Source: Marinobacter fonticola
GTDB taxonomy: Bacteria; Pseudomonadota; Gammaproteobacteria; Pseudomonadales; Oleiphilaceae
Direction of reading: 5' to 3'
Length of the DNA: 64,000 nucleotides
NCBI RefSeq assembly: GCF_008122265.1
Contig: NZ_CP043042.1
Location: 3,720,001 to 3,784,000, forward strand
This document shows, one piece after another, positions 31,741-40,082 of this stretch. Position numbers and translations under genes: made by a program. The notes beneath the pieces were generated by a model. That model saw nothing but the letters and a program-made list of their open reading frames with translations. It did not search any database and was not told the DNA's origin. The stretch's first letter is position 1. The number at the start of each line of letters is the position of its first letter.

Positions 31741-33228
31741 ATGAAACGCCTGAGCACCCTTGACGCCTCCTGGCTCGCCGTCGAGTCGGAAGATACGCCC
31801 ATGCACGTGGGCACCCTGCAGATTTTCTCCCTGCCACCGGATGCCCCGGAGACCTTCCTCCGCGATATGGTCGCGCGCATGAAAGCCGACAGCGACGTGG
31901 CACCGCCTTGGAGCCACAAACTGGCCAACGCCGGTTTCCTGGGGCGTCTGCTGGCCCCGGCGTGGAAACTGGATAAGCACATCGACCTGGATTATCACGT
32001 ACGCCACTCGGCCCTGCCGCGCCCCGGCAGCGAGCGCGAGCTGGGGGTGCTGGTATCGCGCCTGCACTCCCATCCGTTGGATTTCTCGCGACCACTTTGG
32101 GAATGTCACATTATCGAGGGTCTGGAAAACAACCGCTTTGGGCTCTACACCAAGATGCACCATTCAATGATCGATGGCATCAGTGGCGTGCGGCTGATGC
32201 AGCGCATCCTCTCGACCGATCCCAATGCCACTAACATGCTGGCGCCCTGGTCCGTGAAGCCGGTGCGCGGGCGCAGGGCCAGCGGCGACAATGCCGCCAC
32301 CCTCAACTGGGCCTTCAACGAGGCCCTGCATGCGCTGAAGATCCAGGTGGATAGCGGCCCCAAACTGATTGGGGCCCTGACCCGATTGGTGAAGTCTGCC
32401 CGGCGCGAAGACGATCGTCTGACTGCGCCGTTTGTCGGGCCACGCTCGATGCTGAACGGCCGCGTGACCGGCCAGCGCCGGCTTGCCACTCAGCACTACC
32501 AGTTGGACCGGCTCAAGCAATTGGCCAAGCACGCGGATGCGTCGCTCAACGATATCGTGCTCTACCTGTGCGGGACCGCGCTGCGGCGTTTCCTCATGGA
32601 GCAAGGTAAGCTGCCGAACACGCCCTTGACCGCGGGCATACCGGTTAATATCCGGCCCGCGGACGATCACGGCACCGGCACCGCCATCAGCTTCATGATC
32701 GCCAGCCTGGCGACAAATGAAGTGGGGCCGCTGGAGCGGCTGGAGAGCATCAAGGCCTCCACCGGCAGCGCCAAGGCGCATCTGCAGAGCCTACCGCGCA
32801 GTGCGCTCAACCAGTACACCATGCTGATGATGTCGCCCTACATCCTGCAGTTGATGACAGGGCTGGGTGGGCGCATGCGGCCAGCCTTCAATATCACGAT
32901 CTCGAACGTGCCCGGTCCGGAAGAGCCCTTGTACTACGAGGGGGCCAAGCTGGAGGCGATGTATCCGGTATCGCTGATCGCCCATGGCGGGGCATTGAAC
33001 ATCACCTGCCTGAGTTATGCCGGATCCCTGAATTTCGGCTACACCGGCTGCCGGGACACGTTGCCGAGCATGCAGCGGCTGGCGGTTTACACCGGTGATG
33101 CACTGGACGAGCTGGAGCTGCTACTTCTGCCAAAGAAACCAGCGCCCAAACCTCGAACGGTTACGGCGAAACGCCAACCGGCGAAGGCAAGAGCATCCGG
33201 GGCCAAGTCAGGTACTGTCGTCAAATAA
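31741..33228 (+). CDS. Wax ester synthase/diacylglycerol acyltransferase (WS/DGAT)
   Basis: It esterifies acyl-CoA with fatty alcohols or diacylglycerol to make wax esters or triacylglycerol stored in lipid inclusions. The 495-residue protein has the catalytic HHxxxDG motif (H140, H141, D145, G146 in KMHHSMIDGISG), the NDIVLYLCGTALRRFL helix and the ISNVPGPEEPLYYEGA block. It reads like the Marinobacter WS2 enzyme from MKRLSTLDASWLAVE onward, which fixes the start at 31741. The C-terminus carries a Lys/Pro/Arg-rich tail of about 30 residues, and the last codons lie in a tandem repeat. No alcohol-forming reductase is adjacent; a desaturase locus lies just downstream. Confidence 0.95.
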   Translation: MKRLSTLDASWLAVESEDTPMHVGTLQIFSLPPDAPETFLRDMVARMKADSDVAPPWSHKLANAGFLGRLLAPAWKLDKHIDLDYHVRHSALPRPGSERELGVLVSRLHSHPLDFSRPLWECHIIEGLENNRFGLYTKMHHSMIDGISGVRLMQRILSTDPNATNMLAPWSVKPVRGRRASGDNAATLNWAFNEALHALKIQVDSGPKLIGALTRLVKSARREDDRLTAPFVGPRSMLNGRVTGQRRLATQHYQLDRLKQLAKHADASLNDIVLYLCGTALRRFLMEQGKLPNTPLTAGIPVNIRPADDHGTGTAISFMIASLATNEVGPLERLESIKASTGSAKAHLQSLPRSALNQYTMLMMSPYILQLMTGLGGRMRPAFNITISNVPGPEEPLYYEGAKLEAMYPVSLIAHGGALNITCLSYAGSLNFGYTGCRDTLPSMQRLAVYTGDALDELELLLLPKKPAPKPRTVTAKRQPAKARASGAKSGTVVK

Positions 33229-33275
33229 CCAAGTACTGTTCGTCAAATAAAAGGTCAGGTACTGCCGTCAAATAA
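33205..33275. repeat. Three imperfect tandem repeats of a ~23-bp unit
   Basis: Units at 33205-33228, 33229-33250 and 33251-33275 share the consensus (GTC)AGGTACTG(T/C)CGTCAAATAA. The first unit supplies the last codons and stop of the wax ester synthase (GTVVK-stop). The third, read on the other strand, supplies the end of the convergent gene (LFDGST-stop). There are no regular spacers, so it is not a CRISPR array. It may be local slippage or part of a dispersed element. Confidence 0.8.
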
Positions 33276-33722
33276 GTGGATATCCTCGATCACCAGCAGG
33301 ACCAGCTTGGGTTGGTCCTGCTCCCGCACATAGCCCACCAGAACGTACGCTTCCCCGTACTCGAAAGCGCAGCGGCCATTGCCCTGGTAAACGGTGACGG
33401 CCTGCAATCGATCAAGTGGCGGCTGATCCAGGCTGTCCTCGGCGAACGCCCCCAACCGTAGACGTTCGCAGCCGATGAAGCGGCCCAACGGGCTTGCCTC
33501 GATCAGCAGTGGCTGGTAACGGTTGGCGTCCTGCATTTCGGACAGCATCAGGTCGTCCAAGACCTCCAGATTCCAGTGGCGGGAAACGCCATCGATCAGC
33601 TTCGAGAAGCTGGCGACCTGCTGCTTCTGCTCGTCGCCGGCCTCCGGCTGATAGAACACCACCCAGGCCGCCGCCGTGGCCAGCGCGATGAGTGTCCCCA
33701 GAAAACGCTGCCAGTGTTTCAT
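33255..33722 (-). CDS. Hypothetical membrane-anchored protein
   Basis: I do not recognise this 155-residue protein. A single N-terminal hydrophobic segment (FLGTLIALATAAAWVVFY) suggests a signal anchor or signal peptide, followed by an acidic soluble domain ending YVREQDQPKLVLLVIEDIHLFD, with two cysteines. The ATG at 33722 overlaps the stop of the TetR-type gene (ATGA), so the two are translated together. A link to fatty-acid desaturation control is possible by context. The C-terminus lies in the tandem repeats, so its last residues may be recently acquired. Confidence 0.65.
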   Translation of the reverse strand: MKHWQRFLGTLIALATAAAWVVFYQPEAGDEQKQQVASFSKLIDGVSRHWNLEVLDDLMLSEMQDANRYQPLLIEASPLGRFIGCERLRLGAFAEDSLDQPPLDRLQAVTVYQGNGRCAFEYGEAYVLVGYVREQDQPKLVLLVIEDIHLFDGST

Positions 33723-34360
33723 ACCTGTGATTCCTGTGTACGACTGTTCCAATGCGCCGCCCCCACAAAAATCAGTTGGAGAAATCGGGTCGTGCGCTGG
33801 CGGATCTGATTGATCTGGTATTCATCGTCAGGGGAAACCCCCAACAGGTCCGTTAAGGTGAAGGCCACCGTGCGCACAACCAAGTCGCACGTCAGCTCCA
33901 GATCACTGTCGCTCAGATGGTCCGCCAGACGCATCCGGCGCAGATCGTTGGCGAGTTCGCTGCCAAAAAAGCGTATCTCGCTGCGGATGCCGTCCTGCAC
34001 CGCCCGGCTTTCCCCCGCCAGGCCCTGGGCCATAAAGAAGAAAAAGCTGCGATTGGCTTCGACATGGCTGATGAAGATGGTCACCGACTCCTCGATCAGT
34101 TTGTCCGCATGCACCACATTACCCCGCGCCTCTCGCATCATGCGCCGCAGCACCAAGCCAAGCTGGTCCACCAGTTGCAGACCGAGATCGTCCATGTTGC
34201 GGAAGTGACGATAGAAGGATGTAGGAACGACTTCGGCCTGGCGGGCCACCTCCCGGATGCCGAGGCTGGCAAAGTGCCGACCTTTACCCACTAGCGCCAG
34301 CGTTGCGTCCAGCAGTTTGTCGCGGGTTTCCCCCGGTTTGCGCCGTTGTCGCTGTGTCAT
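33719..34360 (-). CDS. TetR-family regulator, FabR/DesT-like
   Basis: The 213-residue protein has an N-terminal HTH with FASLGIREVARQAEVVPTSFYRHF (residues ~29-52), closely matching FabR/DesT, which sense the ratio of unsaturated to saturated acyl-CoA and repress desaturation or unsaturated fatty-acid synthesis. The segment DDLGLQLVDQLGLVLRRMMREAR also follows FabR. It is divergent from the reductase/desaturase operon, and two palindromes of the expected kind lie in the shared region. ATG 34360 has AGGACG upstream; an earlier in-frame start adds 16 non-conserved residues. Confidence 0.88.
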   Translation of the reverse strand: MTQRQRRKPGETRDKLLDATLALVGKGRHFASLGIREVARQAEVVPTSFYRHFRNMDDLGLQLVDQLGLVLRRMMREARGNVVHADKLIEESVTIFISHVEANRSFFFFMAQGLAGESRAVQDGIRSEIRFFGSELANDLRRMRLADHLSDSDLELTCDLVVRTVAFTLTDLLGVSPDDEYQINQIRQRTTRFLQLIFVGAAHWNSRTQESQV

Positions 34361-34394
34361 GGCGTCCTGATTATCTCGGCTTAAAAGACAACAA

Positions 34395-34402
34395 GTGTAC
34401 AC
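34395..34402. promoter_or_regulatory. Possible regulator half-site near the TetR-type gene
   Basis: GTGTACAC, a perfect 8-bp palindrome with the same core bases as the two operators at 34574-34612, lies 35 bases upstream of the TetR-type start. It may mediate autoregulation. Eight bases alone are weak evidence. Confidence 0.3.
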
Positions 34403-34553
34403 ATCCATTCGGTTCAGCGGAAACGGGAGCCGTCATATTAGGCCAACCGATGCGCTGAACCGGGTCAAACCGCTTTCCGTGATGTCGTATAAATTCATAA
34501 ATTCAAAATATTACAGCACGTTACGCTCAAATAAAGACCGAGAGCCGAACTGA

Positions 34554-34583
34554 TTGACAGCGTCGCCAGCACGTGTGTACAGT
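34554..34583 (+). promoter_or_regulatory. Sigma-70-like promoter of the reductase-desaturase operon
   Basis: A consensus -35 TTGACA (34554-34559) is followed, after 18 bases, by TACAGT (34578-34583). The -10 box lies inside the first palindromic operator, so binding there would block RNA polymerase. Confidence 0.5.
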
Positions 34584-34612
34584 CGTACACATATTGTGAA
34601 CACACGTACACA
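34574..34612. promoter_or_regulatory. Two tandem FabR/DesT-type operators
   Basis: Site 1 (34574-34591) is TGTGTAC-AGTC-GTACACA, a perfect 7-4-7 palindrome. Site 2 (34595-34612) is TGTGAAC-ACAC-GTACACA, with one mismatch. The two start 21 bp apart, two helical turns, so bound dimers would sit on the same DNA face. They lie between the TetR-type gene and the reductase gene and overlap the -10 box. Confidence 0.7.
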
Positions 34613-34645
34613 AGCAAAATTGAACGGCAGATGAGGAGAGACGCC

Positions 34646-35749
34646 ATGCTGTCGACTGTAAACACCCGTGCACCACTTCGCTGGCTGGGCAAACAGCTTT
34701 TCAACAGGGATGATCCTGGCGCGTTTTTCGATCCGCTGCTGGCCGCGCTCAACCCCATGTGGGTACGCGGCTTCGTGCCCGCGCGTTTGGTCGAAGTGAC
34801 GGACGAAGCCCGGGACACCCGGAGCTTTCACCTGCGCCCTTCACCCCGCTGGCGCGGATTCAATGCGGGGCAGCATATCAATGTCATCGTGGAAGCCGAC
34901 GGCGTCCGGCATCACCGCACGTTTACCATCGCCAGTACGCCGCGCCAGTGGGCCTCCGATGGCACGGTCACCTTGACCATCAAGCGCCTCGCCGGGGGCC
35001 GCATCACCAACTGGATGCACGACAACCTCTGCGGCGGCGAGGTTATGGGTGTGAGCCAGGCCTTCGGCGACTTCAACCTGCCGGAGACCGACCGGCCTCT
35101 GCTGTACATCGCGGGCGGTAGCGGTATCACGCCGGTACTGAGTCATTTGGCCACCTTGGCCGACCGCGACGTCCGTGCGCCGGTGACGCTGCTCTACTAC
35201 GTGCGCTCCCAGGCCGACATCATCGGCGCCGGGGTTCTTTACGCCCTTGCGGCCCGCTGGCCCGCCCTAACGCTCAAAATCTTCAAGACCGAGGAAGAGG
35301 GGGAGCCGGCCCTGATGAACGAGGCACATCTCGATTCGGTAACAGGCCTTGACGCACGACAGATCTACCTGTGCGGTCCCAAAGGCCTGATGACCCTGGC
35401 CGCTGATGTGCTGAATCGGGCCGGTGTTGCCGAAAGCCAGATTCAGACCACCTTCTTTAGCGCCCCATTCGCCGTAGCGGCGGATACGCCATTGGGTGGC
35501 GCCGTGACCTTCGGCAAGACCGACAAAACCGTCGAGTCCGAAGGCGACGCACCGCTGCTGGAGATTGCCGAGGCCGCAGAGCTGAAACCGGCCTACGGCT
35601 GCCGTATGGGCATCTGCCATCAATGCAGTTGCCGAAAGAACTCGGGCACCGTTGTCAACCGCCTCACCGGCAAGGCCTCCGGCCCCGGCGAGGAAACCAT
35701 CCAGCTTTGCATTTCCGTGCCCCAGGGTCCGGTCACCGTGGACCTCTGA
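34646..35749 (+). CDS. Ferredoxin-type oxidoreductase, electron donor to the desaturase
   Basis: The 367-residue protein combines an FAD domain (RTFTIAS, near residue 92), an NAD(P)-binding domain (YIAGGSGITPVLS and IYLCGPKGLM) and a C-terminal plant-type [2Fe-2S] ferredoxin domain with cysteines 319, 324, 327 and 355. It would pass electrons from NAD(P)H to the membrane desaturase encoded 66 bases downstream. ATG 34646 has GAGGAG upstream at good spacing; an ATG five codons earlier lies before that site. The operon is under the FabR/DesT-type operators. Confidence 0.92.
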   Translation: MLSTVNTRAPLRWLGKQLFNRDDPGAFFDPLLAALNPMWVRGFVPARLVEVTDEARDTRSFHLRPSPRWRGFNAGQHINVIVEADGVRHHRTFTIASTPRQWASDGTVTLTIKRLAGGRITNWMHDNLCGGEVMGVSQAFGDFNLPETDRPLLYIAGGSGITPVLSHLATLADRDVRAPVTLLYYVRSQADIIGAGVLYALAARWPALTLKIFKTEEEGEPALMNEAHLDSVTGLDARQIYLCGPKGLMTLAADVLNRAGVAESQIQTTFFSAPFAVAADTPLGGAVTFGKTDKTVESEGDAPLLEIAEAAELKPAYGCRMGICHQCSCRKNSGTVVNRLTGKASGPGEETIQLCISVPQGPVTVDL

Positions 35750-35815
35750 TCTTTACTGCAACGCTGAACCCCCATTCGAACGGCCGGCGATAGCGTCGGC
35801 CGAAGGAGCCGAAAC

Positions 35816-36898
35816 ATGAAACAGCTGAACGAACAGCAATTGAACGAACTGGCCGAAGATCTCGATGCCATCCACGATGAAGTCATGGCTGATGTCGGCG
35901 AACGTGACGCCAAGTACATCCGCCGCATGATTCGCCTGCACCGCACGTTGGAAGTCGGCGGCCGGGCCATGATGCCGTTTGGCTTCATTCCGCCGGTGTT
36001 TGCCGCGGCGGTGGGATCGCTGAGTATTGCCAAGATCATCGAGAACATGGAAATCGGCCACAACGTGATGCACGGACAGTACGACTGGATGAACGATCCG
36101 TCGCTGCATTCCCAGACCTACGAATGGGACACCGTATGCACCGGTGATTCCTGGCGCCGCACCCACAACTACGAGCACCACACGTTCACCAATGTGATCG
36201 GCAAAGACCGGGATTACGGCTACGCGCTGCTGCGCCTGAGCGATGACAACAAGTGGAATCCGCTGCATCTGTTCCAGTTCGCCAACTACGCACTGCTGTC
36301 GGTATTCTTCCAGTGGGGCGTGGGCCTGCACGAACTGGAGTTCGAGCGCGTTCGCCGCCGCGAAATCAAGCTCTCGGAAAAGGCGGGCCTCCTCAAGGAT
36401 TTCTTCCGCAAAGGCGGACGCCAGGCGTTCAAGGACTACCTGTTCTTCCCGCTGTTGACCTTCCCGGTCTTCCCCATCGTGCTGGCGGGAAACGTGAGCG
36501 CCAACCTGATCCGTAACCTGTGGTCGTCGTCCGTCATCTTTTGCGGACACTTTACCGAGGATGCGGAGACGTTCACCGAAGCGTCCATCGAAAACGAAAC
36601 CCGTGGACACTGGTATCTGCGCCAGCTCACCGGGTCCAGCAACTTCACCGGCAGCAAGTGGGTGCATATCCTGAGCGGCCACCTGAGCCATCAGATCGAG
36701 CACCACGTGTTCCCGGACATTCCCGCGCACCGCTATCGGGAGATCGCGCCCCGGGTGGAGGCGATCTGTCACAAGTACGGCATCAAGTACAACACCGGCA
36801 GTTTTGGGCGCCAGTACTGGACCGTGCTCAAACGGATCGGGCAGTTCTCTCTACCGGACCGGGTGCGGACGCGGTTGTCGGCGCCGGCCGCGGCGTAA
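35816..36898 (+). CDS. Acyl-CoA delta-9 fatty acid desaturase
   Basis: The membrane diiron enzyme introduces a cis double bond into acyl chains. The 360-residue protein has the three histidine boxes: H82-x3-H86 (GHNVMH), H117-x3-HH (HNYEHH) and H292-x3-HH (HQIEHH). Hydrophobic segments lie between boxes (near residues 50-75 and 205-235). AAGGAG precedes the ATG. It is co-transcribed with its reductase and controlled by a FabR/DesT-like repressor, so membrane unsaturation is adjusted at this locus. The wax ester synthase upstream uses acyl-CoA from the same pool. Confidence 0.94.
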   Translation: MKQLNEQQLNELAEDLDAIHDEVMADVGERDAKYIRRMIRLHRTLEVGGRAMMPFGFIPPVFAAAVGSLSIAKIIENMEIGHNVMHGQYDWMNDPSLHSQTYEWDTVCTGDSWRRTHNYEHHTFTNVIGKDRDYGYALLRLSDDNKWNPLHLFQFANYALLSVFFQWGVGLHELEFERVRRREIKLSEKAGLLKDFFRKGGRQAFKDYLFFPLLTFPVFPIVLAGNVSANLIRNLWSSSVIFCGHFTEDAETFTEASIENETRGHWYLRQLTGSSNFTGSKWVHILSGHLSHQIEHHVFPDIPAHRYREIAPRVEAICHKYGIKYNTGSFGRQYWTVLKRIGQFSLPDRVRTRLSAPAAA

Positions 36899-37065
36899 GG
36901 GCTGAGAGCGGCGTGAATTCGTTCGCGGCATCTACTGGCTTGAAACATATCGAGGAGCTTTGACGTCGCGCGCGGGAGGAGCGGCGCCCATCGAGAACTG
37001 TTACGCTTACGGAAACAGCGACGACATGGAATCCGTCGTGCGGTATGACATAAAAAGGACATATT

Positions 37066-38280
37066 ATGCGGCTGGATGTACGCACCGCCTGTTCCCTAGG
37101 TTTGCTTCTTTTCGCTCACTGGGCTGTCGCCGATCAGCCGCTCGAGCTTTTTGCTTCTCCTGCACCACCCTATCAGTATGCCGCAGGTGGAACGGTTCAA
37201 GGCTCCACCGTTGAGGCCCTCCAATGCGCGCTCAAAGATTCTCCGTGGCGCCCACGCATTCACATGGTGCCGCAGCGCCGGGCGATCCATTCCCTGGAGC
37301 GAGGCACCATCGACGGCTACCTCGGCATGGCCGCTTCCGACGAGCTGGATCGCCATGCTGTGATCAGTGCGCCACTTGCGCTGGAAAAATGGTACCTGTA
37401 TTCGAAGAAGCCCGTCTCGAGCCTGAGCGACATCCGCATCGGCAGCGTCGCAGGCAGTAACGAGGCCACCTGGCTGCAACGTCAAGGTTACCAAGCGGCG
37501 ATGCAGGTCTCCTCGCTGGACCAGCTTGTGGCCCTGGTCGAACGGGGACGAATCGATGGGCTGGTCATCGATCAGCGAGTAATGGATGCGTACTTCGAAA
37601 GCGACGAAAAGCTTCAGCCTGCACCGGATCTCACCATGCAGTTCGTCCGCTTTGCACCTCTGGGCCTGTATCTGGGCAACAATTTCGTCAACGCCCATCC
37701 GGGCTTTTTACACACCTTCAATACCCGTCTGGACAGCTGCGTAACCTCGGGTTTCCAGTTGGAGTCTCACGAGCTCAGCGAGCTTCATAGGCAGACCAAT
37801 AACCTCCTGAAGAGTCTTCAGCAGCACGTGGATCTGGAAGACGCTTTAAACCGTTCCGACAACAGTTACACCCTGGCTGAAATACTGATGATCGATCAGC
37901 TCTGGCAGCACTCCCTGACGAACAAGCCGACAGAGGAAGCCATAACCATCGCGGCCCGCCCGGCATCCCATGCTCTGAAAAAATGGCAAGCCAAACACGA
38001 AGGACGTATCTCTGAAATGATGCTAATGGACGACCAAGGGGCGCTGGTGGCGATAAGCCAACATACTAGCGATTTCTGGCAGGGTGACGAACCCAAATTC
38101 CGCGAAGTGGTTGCCCAGGTTGGAGACGAGTTGTTCATTGGTCCGGTCCGCTTCGATGCCTCATCGCAGCGTTTTCAAGTGACCGCCTCAAAAGCCATCT
38201 TCGACGACCGAAGCGGCGAACTTATTGGCGCTATCGCCGTCGGAGTGGATATTGAAAAAGCGCTGTCCGGACTGCAATAG
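37066..38280 (+). CDS. Periplasmic SBP_bac_3 domain fused to a Cache-like sensor domain
   Basis: The 404-residue protein has a signal peptide (cleavage near AVA-D), then a family 3 solute-binding domain (residues ~22-240, LFASPAPPYQY, MVPQRRAIHSLERGTIDGYLGM, GSVAGSNEA). A second domain follows (~265-404) with a PDC/Cache pattern: LMDDQGALVAISQHTSDFWQGDE, then a conserved end IGAIAVGVDIE. No membrane helix, HAMP, kinase or GGDEF domain follows, so it must signal through a partner or act as a double-binding protein. AAGGA lies six bases before the ATG. It stands alone between the desaturase and an opposing HAD gene. Confidence 0.8.
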   Translation: MRLDVRTACSLGLLLFAHWAVADQPLELFASPAPPYQYAAGGTVQGSTVEALQCALKDSPWRPRIHMVPQRRAIHSLERGTIDGYLGMAASDELDRHAVISAPLALEKWYLYSKKPVSSLSDIRIGSVAGSNEATWLQRQGYQAAMQVSSLDQLVALVERGRIDGLVIDQRVMDAYFESDEKLQPAPDLTMQFVRFAPLGLYLGNNFVNAHPGFLHTFNTRLDSCVTSGFQLESHELSELHRQTNNLLKSLQQHVDLEDALNRSDNSYTLAEILMIDQLWQHSLTNKPTEEAITIAARPASHALKKWQAKHEGRISEMMLMDDQGALVAISQHTSDFWQGDEPKFREVVAQVGDELFIGPVRFDASSQRFQVTASKAIFDDRSGELIGAIAVGVDIEKALSGLQ

Positions 38281-38335
38281 ACCCCGTCTGGACTGAGCAG
38301 CCCTCACCTGCGGGCATTCGTCTGACTAAATACGG

Positions 38336-40015
38336 TTACGGCGGTCCAACCTCACAGGCCAGCACCAGCGCCCAGAACTCCGAGAAATCATTCACCACCA
38401 CATCGGGCTTGTGCGGATGGCGATGGGTGCCGGGAAAGATGTTCTGCAGCCAGGGCAAGTCCCAGAGCGCACCATTGAAGAAGACGCCAGTCATGCCCGC
38501 TCGCTTGGCGGCGATGATGTCGGTGGTGCTGTCACCCACGTACCAAACGCTCGGCCCCACAGGGTATTTCAGGTTTTCGGTCGCGAGGATCAACTGATCC
38601 GGGTGGGGTTTGCGTAAAGGCGTATCGTCCCCGCAGACTTCCGTGTCGAACAGGTGCTGCCAGCCGGTACCCTCCACCGCCGCCAGTTCGTGCTCGAAGA
38701 ATTCGCGGTCACGGTTGGTGATCACGCCCACCTGGATGCCGAGCTGACGCAGGCCGTCCAGCATCTGGCTAACTCGCGGCTCGAACGCGGACACATTGCC
38801 GTAGTGATTGCGGTAATGTCGGTTGAAGGCCTTGTGGGCGACCGCTTTGGCGTCCTCGTCGTCGCCGAACAGGACCTCGAAGATGTCGGTGCGGGAGATC
38901 TTGCGGTCCGCCATGACTTTAGGATGCAACTGGGAGAACTCCCGGACGTAGGCCACCAGTTTGGCGTCTTCCGGGGTCTTACTGTCTTCCGGCTCGAGCA
39001 TCCGATCCATCAGGCCAAGCTCGCGGAACTCCGGCAGCATGTCGTCGACGGCGTGGTACATCGCATCCAGCGTATCCACCAGGGTGGCGTGCCAGTCGAA
39101 CAGGATCACCTCCGGACGGATCAGCTTGGCCGCCGCCGGGTGCCAGTCGGGCTCCTGGCGTGGCTCAGGCGGCTTAGGCGGCGGAAAGGCCGGCGGTCGC
39201 ACTTCGTCCACCGGGCGCTTGAAGGTCCCTTCCGGGAAAGCGGCCAGCTCATCCATCAGCTGCTCGAAGCTCTCGATAATGAGGGTTGGCCGGTCGTGCT
39301 TGCGAAACCAGCTCTCGATCCGGTGATGCTCCCAGGCGGCGCCGTTGTAAAACACGGGCGTCACGCCAGCATTGTTGGCGGTCACCATATCGGTATAACC
39401 ATCGCCCACGTACCAAATGTCGGCACCCGGCTGAAGACCCAGCTTGCGGGTTCCGCTGACCAGCACTTCGGGGTCGGGCTTGTAGTGCACCACGTCATCC
39501 GCACAGATGGTGGCGTCGAACAACTCGCGCCAACGGCCGTCTTCCAGAGTTTCTAGTTCGGTGTTGAGAAATTCCCGGTTGCGGTTAGTCGCCACCACCA
39601 GCTTGATCCCCAGGTCACGGCAGGCGCGAACGTACTGGTAAACACCCTCTTGGAAAGGCTTTACCTGACCGAAATACTTGCGATAACACTGATTGTAGGC
39701 GTGGTGGGCAATAGACTTGGCTTGCCGGTTGTCGCCGAAAATCGCGTTGAAGATATCTGTGCGGGATACCCGGCGTTCGGCCAGAATGCGCGGATGTAGG
39801 CGGCGGAAGATACGGATGTAGCGCACGAGGCGGGCGTCGTCGGCGTTGTTACAGTCATCCTCGGGCAACAAATGCTCGACCAGCCCGAGATCTTCCAACT
39901 GCGGCAGCATGTCCTCCATGGCGCTGAACATGGCGTCGTGGGTGTCCACTAGCGTGCCGTGCCAGTCGAAAAGCATGGCCGCGGGTACGGCCAGTCCGTC
40001 GTCACGAGTCCGCAA
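38336..40015 (-). CDS. Tandem-duplicated HAD-superfamily protein with D-x-H motifs
   Basis: The 559-residue protein consists of two homologous HAD modules (~10-275 and ~300-550) joined by a Pro-rich linker (PAFPPPKPPEP). Motif I is D17-W-H19-G-T-L-V-D in the first and D307-W-H309-A-T-L-V-D in the second, so the acid/base Asp of phosphatases is His in both. Motif II (ATNRNRE, ITNRDRE), motif III (HYKPDP, LRKPHP) and motif IV (GDGYTD, GDSTTD) remain. The start is a TTG with AAGGAGG seven bases upstream; no ATG downstream precedes motif I well. The substrate is unknown. The motif resembles phosphonatase-like D-W-x variants more than normal phosphatases. Confidence 0.82.
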   Translation of the reverse strand: MRTRDDGLAVPAAMLFDWHGTLVDTHDAMFSAMEDMLPQLEDLGLVEHLLPEDDCNNADDARLVRYIRIFRRLHPRILAERRVSRTDIFNAIFGDNRQAKSIAHHAYNQCYRKYFGQVKPFQEGVYQYVRACRDLGIKLVVATNRNREFLNTELETLEDGRWRELFDATICADDVVHYKPDPEVLVSGTRKLGLQPGADIWYVGDGYTDMVTANNAGVTPVFYNGAAWEHHRIESWFRKHDRPTLIIESFEQLMDELAAFPEGTFKRPVDEVRPPAFPPPKPPEPRQEPDWHPAAAKLIRPEVILFDWHATLVDTLDAMYHAVDDMLPEFRELGLMDRMLEPEDSKTPEDAKLVAYVREFSQLHPKVMADRKISRTDIFEVLFGDDEDAKAVAHKAFNRHYRNHYGNVSAFEPRVSQMLDGLRQLGIQVGVITNRDREFFEHELAAVEGTGWQHLFDTEVCGDDTPLRKPHPDQLILATENLKYPVGPSVWYVGDSTTDIIAAKRAGMTGVFFNGALWDLPWLQNIFPGTHRHPHKPDVVVNDFSEFWALVLACEVGPP

Positions 40016-40082
40016 TGGCGAGCCTCCTTGCCGGTGAACATGAATGTGGGGCGGATAATAATTACTGTAAAAATAGCCGGTT

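Noticed and set aside
33205..33275. Tandem repeats considered as a CRISPR remnant
   Set aside because: The units are directly adjacent with no spacers, overlap coding ends, and no cas genes are present.
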